The notes under the pieces: model-generated
The model's input: only the letters and a program-made list of their open reading frames with translations
Told to the model about the DNA's origin: nothing
The model's database searches: none
Source of the DNA: CAZUAQ01 sp964618455
GTDB taxonomy: Bacteria; Planctomycetota; Phycisphaerae; UBA1845; PWPN01
Length of the DNA: 64,000 bases
Reading direction: 5' to 3'
Assembly (NCBI GenBank): GCA_964618455.1
Contig: CAZUAQ010000001.1
Span: 124,001-188,000 of the forward strand
In this document: in pieces, positions 41,931 to 49,626 of the stretch
Position numbering within the stretch: position 1 is the first letter of the stretch
Layout of the letters: each line of letters begins with the position of its first letter
Program-made: the position numbers and the translations under genes

Positions 41931-44501
41931 TCACAACCGCGGGTCGACCGGCTCGCTCTCCAGCGCCAGCACACCGAAGACGCACTCGTGAACCCGCCGC
42001 AGCGGCTCGCGCTGGACGAAACGCTGCAACGCCTCGATGCCGAGAGCAAACTCCCGCAACGCCAGCGAGCGCTTCGTCTTCAGCCCGCGTTTGCGCATCC
42101 GCGCGATGTGATCCGGGGAATCGTACTCCGGCCCATAGATGATGCGCAGGTATTCCCGGCCGCGGCATTTGACCGCCGGTTGCTCCAGCCCGCGCCGGCT
42201 GCGCACGTGGAATTCGAATGGCTTGACCACCATGCCCTCACCGCCGCGCTCCGTGAGTTCCGTCCACCATGCCGCCCCTTCCGCGCAACTGGCCATATCC
42301 GTGACGTCGATCACGCGGGAGGGCGTCGCCAGCAGCAGGGCTTCATCCTGCGCGCAGATCGACGCCAGCGTGTCCATGTGCCACACGTGATTCTGATGCG
42401 TGTGGATGCGTCCTTCAGTAGCCAGCAGATGAAACGGGGCAAGCTTCAGATCGTCCAGGGCGTTCACCGGCCAGCAGTAACGTCGATAGGCGTCCACGTA
42501 ACGCTGCAATGCCTGCTCCCGCGAACCGATGCGATCGATCAGGCCGGCAGCCTCCGCACTTTCTCCGAGCCGCGTTGACGTACGTTGCAGCGCCTCCAGC
42601 GAAGCGGGAAGCGCCGCACCTCCCGCCGCGCCGACCGCCGCATACTGCTCGCGCAATAGTTCCTGCGCCTTGGCTGACCACGGCATCAACTCGCAGTCCA
42701 GGCAGGCCCAATCGGTTTCGAATGTCTCCCACACGTCCGCCGCGGTCATGGCCGACCGGAGCCGCTCCAGCAAAGCTGACTCCAAAACCGCATCCTGAAA
42801 GAAGCGCCGCCCGGTCCGCGTGTACACGATTCCGCTCTCGGCGGTGTCCACACCAAAGCGCCGCCGCGCCGTTTCTTCATCCCGGCAGATCACCACCACC
42901 GCCCGCGAGCCCATGTGCTTCTCTTCGCAAACCACTTTCGGCACCCCGGCCCCGCGGTAATACGCGAAAGCCTCGTCGGGATGTTCAAGCAGGTCGCCCT
43001 CCGAGTGCGTCTCGCACGGGCTCATCGTCGGCGGCAGGTAAATCAGCCACTTCGGGTTGGCGGCGAAGCGGCTCATGACCTCCAGCGCGGCGGTGGACTG
43101 ATCCTCACGGATGATCACGTTCCCGCGCAGTTGCGTCACGATGATTCGCTTGCCGCGCACATCATCCATGTCGAGCACATCGTCGTGAGCGTGCTGCGCG
43201 GTGAGCGAGGGGGCGCGCGCGTCCGCATCGAGGAACGGTTTGCGCGACTCGGCATATGTATGCTTGGCCGGGACGGAAACAAACTCGCGTTCAGGCCAGC
43301 GCATCGCCGTCAGTTTTCCGCCGAAGACGCAGCCGGTGTCGATGTTCACGGTCCGGTTCAGCCACTCCGCTTCGGGCACCGGCGTGTGGCCGTAGACCAC
43401 ATGAGCCTGACCGCGATACTCCGCCGCCCAGTTGTGCCGGATCGGCAAGCCGAACTCGTCCGTTTCGCCGGTGGTCTCGCCATACAGCGCGAACTCGCGG
43501 ACCTTGCCCGACCCGCGTCCCTGCATATCCTCTTTCATGCCCGCGTGGGCGACGACGAGATCTCCGCCGTCGAGCACGTAATGGCTGACCAGCCCATCAA
43601 TGAACTCCGCCGCCACGCGACTGAACCCGCGATAATACTGCTCATACGCTTCGAGTTGCTCCAGCGACTCGGCCAGCCCGTGGCGGATCTGCACCTTCTT
43701 GCCCCAAATTGCCCGCATGAGCTTGATATCGTGGTTGCCCGGGACGCACAGCGCCGTTCCCGCGTTCACGCTGTCCATCACCAGCCGGAGGACCTCCGGG
43801 ACCTTCGGCCCGCGATCGACCAGGTCGCCCAGGAAGATCATCTTTCGACCGGCGGGATGGGACCACGCTCCGGCGTCGCCGGAGGGCGCGTATCCGAGTT
43901 CCGTGAGCAGTTCCGCCAACTCCTCGAAGCAGCCGTGGACGTCGCCGATGATATCGAATGGGCCGGTTTCGTCGCGTTTATCGTTCCATAGCGGCACGCG
44001 CTCGATCGTGGCGGCGTCAACCTCCTCCGACGATTCGAAGATGTGGATGTGACGAAAGCCTTCGCGCTTTAACCCGCGCAGGTGCCGCCGCAGCGTCGCC
44101 CGCTGGTGGCGGATGACGTGAGGACCGAAGTCGCGATCGGGGCGCGCTTCGTTCCGCTCCTGGCAGACACGCTCGGGCAGGTTGAACACGATCGCCACCG
44201 GCAGGCAGTGATACTCCCGCGCCAAACGCACCAGCGGCTTGCGATCCTCCGGCCGCACGCTGGTTGCATCGATGACCGTGAGCCGGCCGGCAGCCAGCCG
44301 CCTGCTCGCGATGAAGTGCAGCACGTCGAACGCGTCGTTCGTCGCCTCCTGCGCGTTCTCGTCGTCGCGCACCAGCCCGCGACAGAAGTCGCTGCTCAGC
44401 ACCTCCGTCGGTAGGAAGTGCCGCCGCGCAAACGTCGACTTCCCCGATCCCGAAGGACCGATCAGCGCGACCAGGGAAAGATTGGGGATGGTCAACGACA
44501 T
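41931..44501 (-). CDS. pnkp: Polynucleotide kinase-phosphatase-ligase of the bacterial RNA repair system
   Basis: 856 residues, close to the about 870 of Clostridium thermocellum Pnkp. Three modules: a 5'-OH polynucleotide kinase with P-loop GPSGSGKST (Lys21) at about 1-170; a binuclear metallophosphatase at about 180-420 with GDVHG (186-190), GDLVDRG (225-231) and GNHD (255-258), for 2',3'-phosphate removal; and an adenylyltransferase/ligase module at about 470-856 with nucleotidyl Lys528 in EEKHMGSRA. The start at 44501 is chosen because it is the first Met before the P-loop and overlaps the end of hen1 by 10 nt. With Hen1 it heals, 2'-O-methylates and seals cleaved RNAs such as toxin-cut tRNAs. 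Confidence 0.95.
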   Translation of the reverse strand: MSLTIPNLSLVALIGPSGSGKSTFARRHFLPTEVLSSDFCRGLVRDDENAQEATNDAFDVLHFIASRRLAAGRLTVIDATSVRPEDRKPLVRLAREYHCLPVAIVFNLPERVCQERNEARPDRDFGPHVIRHQRATLRRHLRGLKREGFRHIHIFESSEEVDAATIERVPLWNDKRDETGPFDIIGDVHGCFEELAELLTELGYAPSGDAGAWSHPAGRKMIFLGDLVDRGPKVPEVLRLVMDSVNAGTALCVPGNHDIKLMRAIWGKKVQIRHGLAESLEQLEAYEQYYRGFSRVAAEFIDGLVSHYVLDGGDLVVAHAGMKEDMQGRGSGKVREFALYGETTGETDEFGLPIRHNWAAEYRGQAHVVYGHTPVPEAEWLNRTVNIDTGCVFGGKLTAMRWPEREFVSVPAKHTYAESRKPFLDADARAPSLTAQHAHDDVLDMDDVRGKRIIVTQLRGNVIIREDQSTAALEVMSRFAANPKWLIYLPPTMSPCETHSEGDLLEHPDEAFAYYRGAGVPKVVCEEKHMGSRAVVVICRDEETARRRFGVDTAESGIVYTRTGRRFFQDAVLESALLERLRSAMTAADVWETFETDWACLDCELMPWSAKAQELLREQYAAVGAAGGAALPASLEALQRTSTRLGESAEAAGLIDRIGSREQALQRYVDAYRRYCWPVNALDDLKLAPFHLLATEGRIHTHQNHVWHMDTLASICAQDEALLLATPSRVIDVTDMASCAEGAAWWTELTERGGEGMVVKPFEFHVRSRRGLEQPAVKCRGREYLRIIYGPEYDSPDHIARMRKRGLKTKRSLALREFALGIEALQRFVQREPLRRVHECVFGVLALESEPVDPRL

Positions 44502-45910
44502 GTGAATACCCCCATCTGCGTCGGCGGTCCAAGCTCGGGATCCACCGGACCGACGGGCAGGTAGCGCACGTCGTAGCCGAATCGCTCGCCCACGTTTTCC
44601 GCCCATGCACGGAACTCTTCGCGCGTCCATTCGAACCGGTGGTCGCCGTGGCGCAGTCGCGTGACGGTGGGGCGGTCGTCTGTGGCGGGCTCGAGAATCA
44701 TGTTCTCCCACGTCACGTTGTACTCGCGGTTCGGCGTGGTCAGCACGATCGTGCGCGGCCGGGCGAACTCGAAGAGCACACGCTCGAACGCCGCCAGTCG
44801 GGGTGGATCCAGATGCTCGATCACCTCCACGACGCAGGCGGCATCGAACCCTTCCAGCCGCCGGTCCCGGTACATCAGCGACCCGTGGATCAAGTCGATC
44901 CGTTCGCGCTGCATCGGCGGCAGATCCTCCAGGTGAAGGCGGTCCGCCGCGATCTCCAGCGAGCGGATCGATACATCCATGCCCACAATCCGCGCGAACT
45001 GCTTCTCTTTCATCAACTGCCGCAACAGCTTGCCTTCCCCGCAGCCGAGGTCGAGCACGCAGGACGCACCGCAACTCTTCAACGCCGCCAGCACCGCCCC
45101 ATGACGCTGCTCGTTCAGGCTGACCTTCTCTTCCAGTTCCGCCTCCGGCACCTCAGGAGTGGGAGCAGGCTCGACGACCGGATCCTCCTCCACCAGCCTC
45201 TCCAGGGCCTGACGCGCGAGCGACGGCTTGTACTTCAGGTATCGCTTCGTGATGAACGTCCTTTCCGGATGCGATTCCAGCCAGCCCGCCCCCTTGGCCA
45301 GCAGCTTCTCCACTTCATCCTCGGCGACGAAATAGTGCTTCATGTTGTCCAGTACCGGAATCAACACGTACAGGTGCAGCAGCAACTCGCAGAGCGGGCA
45401 TGTCCTCGCCAGGCGCACGCGATAGTAGGGACTCCGTCCCCAATCGGGATACGTCGGATCGAGCGGGAGTCCGGTCCTCTCCACCACGTAACCAAGCGGC
45501 TCGAACAGCCGATGAATCACATCCTCGCCACCGCGCGACGGTACCACATGCAATTCCGCCTCGAGCGACAGCGGTTTGGCCGGCAGCTCCGGTCGATCCC
45601 CGCAGTTGCCGTTCAGCGCCGAGCCGAACACCTTCGACAACGTCACGCTCAGGAAACTCGACGCCACGAAGGGCCGATCGTTCACGTACTGATCCAGCCG
45701 CCCGCTCCGCCACCGTTTGTTGCGAACCAGGTCCACGGGATCCACGTCGAGGAGCAGCGCGGCGGTGCAGCGTTCCTCAGTGACCTCGGGGTAGAACACG
45801 TGCGCCTGGCCGAAGGAGAGATCAAACGCCTGGACGCGGTCCGGGCGCTTGTGCAGCAGCCAGCTCAGATCGCGCGCGTCGGGGGTGGTGTTGGTGATCG
45901 TGAGAAGCAA
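44492..45910 (-). CDS. hen1: RNA 3'-terminal 2'-O-methyltransferase Hen1
   Basis: 472 residues with a TTG start; the N-terminus (LLTITNTTPDARDLSWLLHK) is complete for Hen1, so the unusual codon is accepted. The N-terminal half (about 1-240) is the Hen1-specific domain that activates the Pnkp ligase. The C-terminal half (about 270-472) is an AdoMet methyltransferase with LDLGCGEGK, and the metal-binding EVIEHLD plus a downstream GDHRFEW histidine that characterise Hen1. It methylates the ribose 2'-OH at the cleavage site, which protects the repaired RNA from being cut again at the same bond. It is translationally coupled to pnkp. Confidence 0.95.
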   Translation of the reverse strand: MLLTITNTTPDARDLSWLLHKRPDRVQAFDLSFGQAHVFYPEVTEERCTAALLLDVDPVDLVRNKRWRSGRLDQYVNDRPFVASSFLSVTLSKVFGSALNGNCGDRPELPAKPLSLEAELHVVPSRGGEDVIHRLFEPLGYVVERTGLPLDPTYPDWGRSPYYRVRLARTCPLCELLLHLYVLIPVLDNMKHYFVAEDEVEKLLAKGAGWLESHPERTFITKRYLKYKPSLARQALERLVEEDPVVEPAPTPEVPEAELEEKVSLNEQRHGAVLAALKSCGASCVLDLGCGEGKLLRQLMKEKQFARIVGMDVSIRSLEIAADRLHLEDLPPMQRERIDLIHGSLMYRDRRLEGFDAACVVEVIEHLDPPRLAAFERVLFEFARPRTIVLTTPNREYNVTWENMILEPATDDRPTVTRLRHGDHRFEWTREEFRAWAENVGERFGYDVRYLPVGPVDPELGPPTQMGVFTCR

Positions 45911-46013
45911 CGGTTGCGTACCCCGAAGATCGACGGGGGTGGGTGCCTGCCTGCCATCTTAGCACGCATGACGACTCTTTCCAATGACCGGCGTTGGCTC
46001 TATCGCAACATCA

Positions 46014-46544
46014 TCATTCCCGCCAATACTCGGCCTTGTTCAGCGCGTCCGCGCAGATGATCTTCCCCCGGACCGTGCCGATCACATCAGGCTGAAGCGC
46101 TTGGACCATCCAGGCATCGGCATGCTCGGTGGGGATCGGGTAGGGCGCCTCCAATCCATGCACTCCCGCCGGTGCGAAGCCATGACGAGGATAGTAGCCG
46201 GGATGTCCAAGCACGAAGACGAGCTCGACTCCGGATCCCGCCAGACGCTCCAGTCCCGCTCTGACCAGCGCCGTGCCGACACCCTGTTTCTGAGCATCCG
46301 GCACCACCGCCAGAGGAGCAAGAATCGCCGCCGGGTTCACGGCCTGACCCACCCGCACCCTCGTGAACAACACGTGACCGACGGCTTGCTCATCCACCCA
46401 CGCCAGGAGCGAGAGCAGAGGTTGAGCGCTGGGATCCGCCATCAGATGGCGGACGAGTTCCGCTTCTTTGTCGTGGCCGAAGGCATCGCATTCGACGCGT
46501 AATACGGCATCAAGATCGGAGTCGGTCGCTTCACGAACGTGCAT
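46014..46544 (-). CDS. GNAT family N-acetyltransferase
   Basis: 176 residues from MHVREATDSD (46544); in-frame upstream sequence lacks GNAT character. The acetyl-CoA binding motif A is VVPDAQKQGVGTALV, with a following LGHPGYYPRHGFAPAG segment typical of YhbS-like acetyltransferases. The substrate is unknown. It lies about 40 nt after the enolase-superfamily gene on the same strand and about 100 nt before hen1, so it could be co-transcribed with either. Confidence 0.85.
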   Translation of the reverse strand: MHVREATDSDLDAVLRVECDAFGHDKEAELVRHLMADPSAQPLLSLLAWVDEQAVGHVLFTRVRVGQAVNPAAILAPLAVVPDAQKQGVGTALVRAGLERLAGSGVELVFVLGHPGYYPRHGFAPAGVHGLEAPYPIPTEHADAWMVQALQPDVIGTVRGKIICADALNKAEYWRE

Positions 46545-46586
46545 CAGATATCCCCTGCAATCACAGTTCACATTTCCCAATCGCCG

Positions 46587-47789
46587 CTATACCTTCAGAT
46601 CGAAGTGCAGATCCGCGAACTCCGGCAGCCGTTTTTCGTCCAGCGTCAGGCCGAGGCCCGGGGCGGCGGGGACGCGCATCGCGCCGTCGTTCAACGTGAA
46701 GCCCTCCGCCACGATGGCGGGGCACGAAAGCTGATCCTGTTCGGCCATGTAGAAGTTCGGCAGCGCCCGGCCCGCCTGAAGCTGCTGGTAAAACCCGAGC
46801 ATCGAGCCCCAGTTGTGTGGCGCGACGCGCGCCCCGTGCGGCCGACCCAGTTCCGCTTCGATCCGCAGGTCGCGGAAGCCGAACAGATTCATGTCGCCCT
46901 GGAGGATGTCGACCGCCCCGGTGTCCACCCACGGCTTGACGTGCAGCGGGTCGTGCAGATTCTCACCGTCGGCGATCATAGTCCCCCAGCCGTTGTCGCG
47001 GATGAACGCCTTGAGTTCGAGATACTTGTCGACATCCTCGTGGAACATTTCCTCGATGAACGCGATCTTGAACGGCCCGATTTCTTCGAGGAGCTGCTTT
47101 GTCGTGGCGAGTTCGTATCCGTTGTTCGCATCGACGAAGAGCGTGACGTCCGGGCCGACGTGCCGGCGGATCAGGTGGACGACTTCAATGTCACGACGGA
47201 AGCCTTCATCCCAGAGCATCCAGTGCTTGCCGCGGCCGATCTTGATCTTGAATGCGCGGTGGCCGTTGGTCAGGCTCGCATCGAGTTCGCGCCGGATCTG
47301 GTCGGGCCAGTCCCGGCGATGGTCGTTCAGGAGATCCACCAAGTAGATCGTTCCATCGTAGATATTTACGTGCTCGCTGCCTTTCGCGCCGAGTAGTTCA
47401 TATGCAGGCTTATTGAGCAGCTTGCCGATCAGGTCCCACAGCGCCGAGTCGTTCCGGCCCAGCGGGCTGTTCATCGCGATCTTCTCCGGGTCGAAAAAGT
47501 CGAACGGATTGCGGCCGAGGAATTCCGCCGTCTCATTCGCACTGTGCCAACCGACGCCGAACCCCTCCACACCGGTATTGGTGATGATGCGCAGCACCCG
47601 GTCCTTCGACGAGTCCCCATGCACACCTCCGCGCGAATTCTTGCCCACCATCTTCGACCGCTGCAGCTTCAGGTCGAAGTTGATCACACGCGTGATCTTC
47701 ACATCCGTCGGCACGTCCTCGGCCCAGTTGACCTGGGACATCGCCGCCGCACCCGCCGTGGCAGCCAGAAATCGGCGTCGTGTCATCAT
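46587..47789 (-). CDS. Tat-exported mandelate racemase / enolase superfamily enzyme
   Basis: 400 residues. The twin-arginine signal is MMTRRRFLAATAGAAAM; AGGAA lies 5 nt before the first ATG. The enolase superfamily barrel shows the KxK pair (FKIKIGRG), metal ligands Asp in FVDANN, Glu in FIEEMF, and the third acidic ligand near ADGEN, and a late His in APHNWGS. These enzymes abstract the alpha-proton of a carboxylate, often a sugar acid (dehydratase or epimerase). Export to the periplasm is less common for this superfamily. It is divergent from an SDR gene, with a shared 134-nt promoter region. Confidence 0.82.
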   Translation of the reverse strand: MMTRRRFLAATAGAAAMSQVNWAEDVPTDVKITRVINFDLKLQRSKMVGKNSRGGVHGDSSKDRVLRIITNTGVEGFGVGWHSANETAEFLGRNPFDFFDPEKIAMNSPLGRNDSALWDLIGKLLNKPAYELLGAKGSEHVNIYDGTIYLVDLLNDHRRDWPDQIRRELDASLTNGHRAFKIKIGRGKHWMLWDEGFRRDIEVVHLIRRHVGPDVTLFVDANNGYELATTKQLLEEIGPFKIAFIEEMFHEDVDKYLELKAFIRDNGWGTMIADGENLHDPLHVKPWVDTGAVDILQGDMNLFGFRDLRIEAELGRPHGARVAPHNWGSMLGFYQQLQAGRALPNFYMAEQDQLSCPAIVAEGFTLNDGAMRVPAAPGLGLTLDEKRLPEFADLHFDLKV

Positions 47790-47923
47790 GGGATTCCTCG
47801 CGCGTCGCTATGAAGGGGTAAATCAACTCAAAATGCCCATACATCTTAACTCCTTGCCATCGCACCACAACCCATTCATCATGCGTGCAACACACATACG
47901 CACACTATCCGCGGGAGTATTCC

Positions 47924-48688
47924 ATGAGTCTCTCCATGTTTTCACTCGAAGGAAAAGTCGCCATCGTGACCGGCGCATCGTCGGGTCTCGGTCACGCCAT
48001 GGCCCTCGCACTGGCCGAAGCCGGCGCGGACATTGCCGCCGTGGGGTCGAGCGGAAAGTTCGAGACGATACAAACCGGGGTCGAGAGCACCGGCCGGCGA
48101 TTCGTCGGCATCCAGGCCGACCTTCGCGACCCCGCCGCCATCGACGCGATCATTACCCGCACGCGCAATTCGCTCGGCCGCATCGATATCCTCGTCAACA
48201 ACGCCGGTATCACGCATCGCCGCCCGGTGCTTGACTTCCCCTCGGACGAATGGGACGAGGTTATCCAGGTAAATCTCAACGCGTTGTTCAAGCTGTCCCA
48301 GGCGGCAGCGCGTGTCATGCGCGCGCAGGGCGATGGCGGCAAGATCATCAACATCGCCTCGATGCTGTCCTGTCAGGGAGGGCTCCTCGTCGCTGCGTAC
48401 ACCGCCGCCAAGTCCGGCGTGCTCGGCGTCACGCGTGCCATGGCCAACGAACTCGCCCCGCACGGTATCAACGTCAACGCCATCGCGCCCGGCTACTTCG
48501 CGACGCGCCTCACGCAACCGATCCAGGACGACGCCGAACGCAACCGGCAGATCCTCGAACGCATTCCCGCCGGGCGCTGGGGAAAGCCGGAGGATCTCGC
48601 GGGCATGGTGAATTTCCTGGCGTCATCGGCGTCGGACTACTGCCATGGCGGTGTCTATCCGGTCGATGGGGGCTGGCTGTCGCGCTGA
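47924..48688 (+). CDS. SDR oxidoreductase, KduD/gluconate-5-dehydrogenase-like
   Basis: 254 residues from the ATG with GGGAG 7 nt upstream (47912-47916). It has the cofactor motif TGASSGLG, the NNAG structural motif, and the catalytic Ser-Tyr-Lys set (SMLSCQGG and AAYTAAKSG). The opening SMFSLEGKVAIVTGAS and overall length resemble 2-deoxy-D-gluconate 3-dehydrogenase and gluconate 5-dehydrogenase. It may work with the divergent enolase-superfamily gene in sugar-acid metabolism, which is inference. Confidence 0.85.
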   Translation: MSLSMFSLEGKVAIVTGASSGLGHAMALALAEAGADIAAVGSSGKFETIQTGVESTGRRFVGIQADLRDPAAIDAIITRTRNSLGRIDILVNNAGITHRRPVLDFPSDEWDEVIQVNLNALFKLSQAAARVMRAQGDGGKIINIASMLSCQGGLLVAAYTAAKSGVLGVTRAMANELAPHGINVNAIAPGYFATRLTQPIQDDAERNRQILERIPAGRWGKPEDLAGMVNFLASSASDYCHGGVYPVDGGWLSR

Positions 48689-48707
48689 GATGAATGTGTC
48701 GTCACGT

Positions 48708-49442
48708 TCAACGTGACAGCGCCGACAACAGAGCGGCGCGTGTGGCTGGAGGCTTCCCTGCCGCGTGGCTGATCGTGTAGTCCAGAACGTCGAACAACTG
48801 TTCCGCGACCTCCTCGGCCCAGTCTCCGCGACGCAGGTGATCCAGCAGCTTGGCGGGGATGAGCCGCTTCTCGCGCATCGTCTCGGCATGGGCGCGGCTG
48901 ATGAGTCCGCCCTGTGTGGCGGAGTAGTATGCCGGTCGGCCCGGCGGGGCGGGGCGACTGCTGACGACGCACCGCTCGAAGTCGGGCCACAACCCCGCCT
49001 CGGTCAACAGACGACGCTGATACGCGACCATCGCCGGAAGCGGAGACGCGCCCGAGGCCAGTGCTTGCAGCGTTTCCGCCAACGCGTCAAACAGCGGCGG
49101 ATGCGGATCACCGTCCTCCGTCAACATCCCGGTGATCTCCGCCACGTACTGCGCCCCGTTCAGTCGGACCAGTTCCGACCGCAGGCCGAGATACGCGTCG
49201 AGCTGCTTCCACTCGGTCAGCGTGCCGAGTTGTGCCTCGCCGCCGGACTTGCGTAGAAAGCTCAACGCCCCACGCTCCAGGAGGTCGATGGCGGTCCCGT
49301 GCTTCGTCTTCGTCGAGCGCTTGATCCCCTTGGCGATGAGACGCTGTCCGCCGTGCTCCCGCGAGAAAAAGAGCAGCACCTGCGAGGATTCCGAGAAATC
49401 CAGGCGACGCAGGACGATGGCATGATCGTTGACGGTGGCCAT
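48708..49442 (-). CDS. recO: DNA repair protein RecO
   Basis: 244 residues from MATVNDHAIVLRR (49442). The N-terminal OB-fold shows the typical RecO pattern AIVLRRLDFSESSQVLLFFSREHGGQRLIAKGIKR, followed by the all-helical domain (LFDALAETLQAL...YQRRLLTEAGLWPDFERC). The four-Cys zinc knuckle found in some RecO proteins is absent; only one Cys remains in that region. RecO loads RecA on SSB-coated DNA with RecR. It converges with the SDR gene, 19 nt between stops. Confidence 0.88.
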   Translation of the reverse strand: MATVNDHAIVLRRLDFSESSQVLLFFSREHGGQRLIAKGIKRSTKTKHGTAIDLLERGALSFLRKSGGEAQLGTLTEWKQLDAYLGLRSELVRLNGAQYVAEITGMLTEDGDPHPPLFDALAETLQALASGASPLPAMVAYQRRLLTEAGLWPDFERCVVSSRPAPPGRPAYYSATQGGLISRAHAETMREKRLIPAKLLDHLRRGDWAEEVAEQLFDVLDYTISHAAGKPPATRAALLSALSR

Positions 49443-49626
49443 GGCAGCGGTTTCCCAACACGACGCTCGAGACGCTCGCAAGCGGTCAGGCTCCGAAATC
49501 AAATCGATTTCATCGGACCTGGCTCCGGATTCTAACAGGAATTGAGTTCATCGGTGACGGGGGCTAAAATAAGGGACAGTGGTCGGAACGCATTTCTTTC
49601 ATGACTCGAATCTTGAAGGTCGTGCC

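Noticed and set aside
41931..45074. 1,047-residue version of Pnkp starting inside hen1
   Set aside because: The first approximately 190 residues are hen1 read in another frame. The Pnkp kinase begins at 44501, giving the normal length.
44639..46060. 473-codon plus-strand ORF over hen1
   Set aside because: Antisense shadow in GC-rich DNA; its product shows no family features, whereas the minus strand encodes a complete Hen1.
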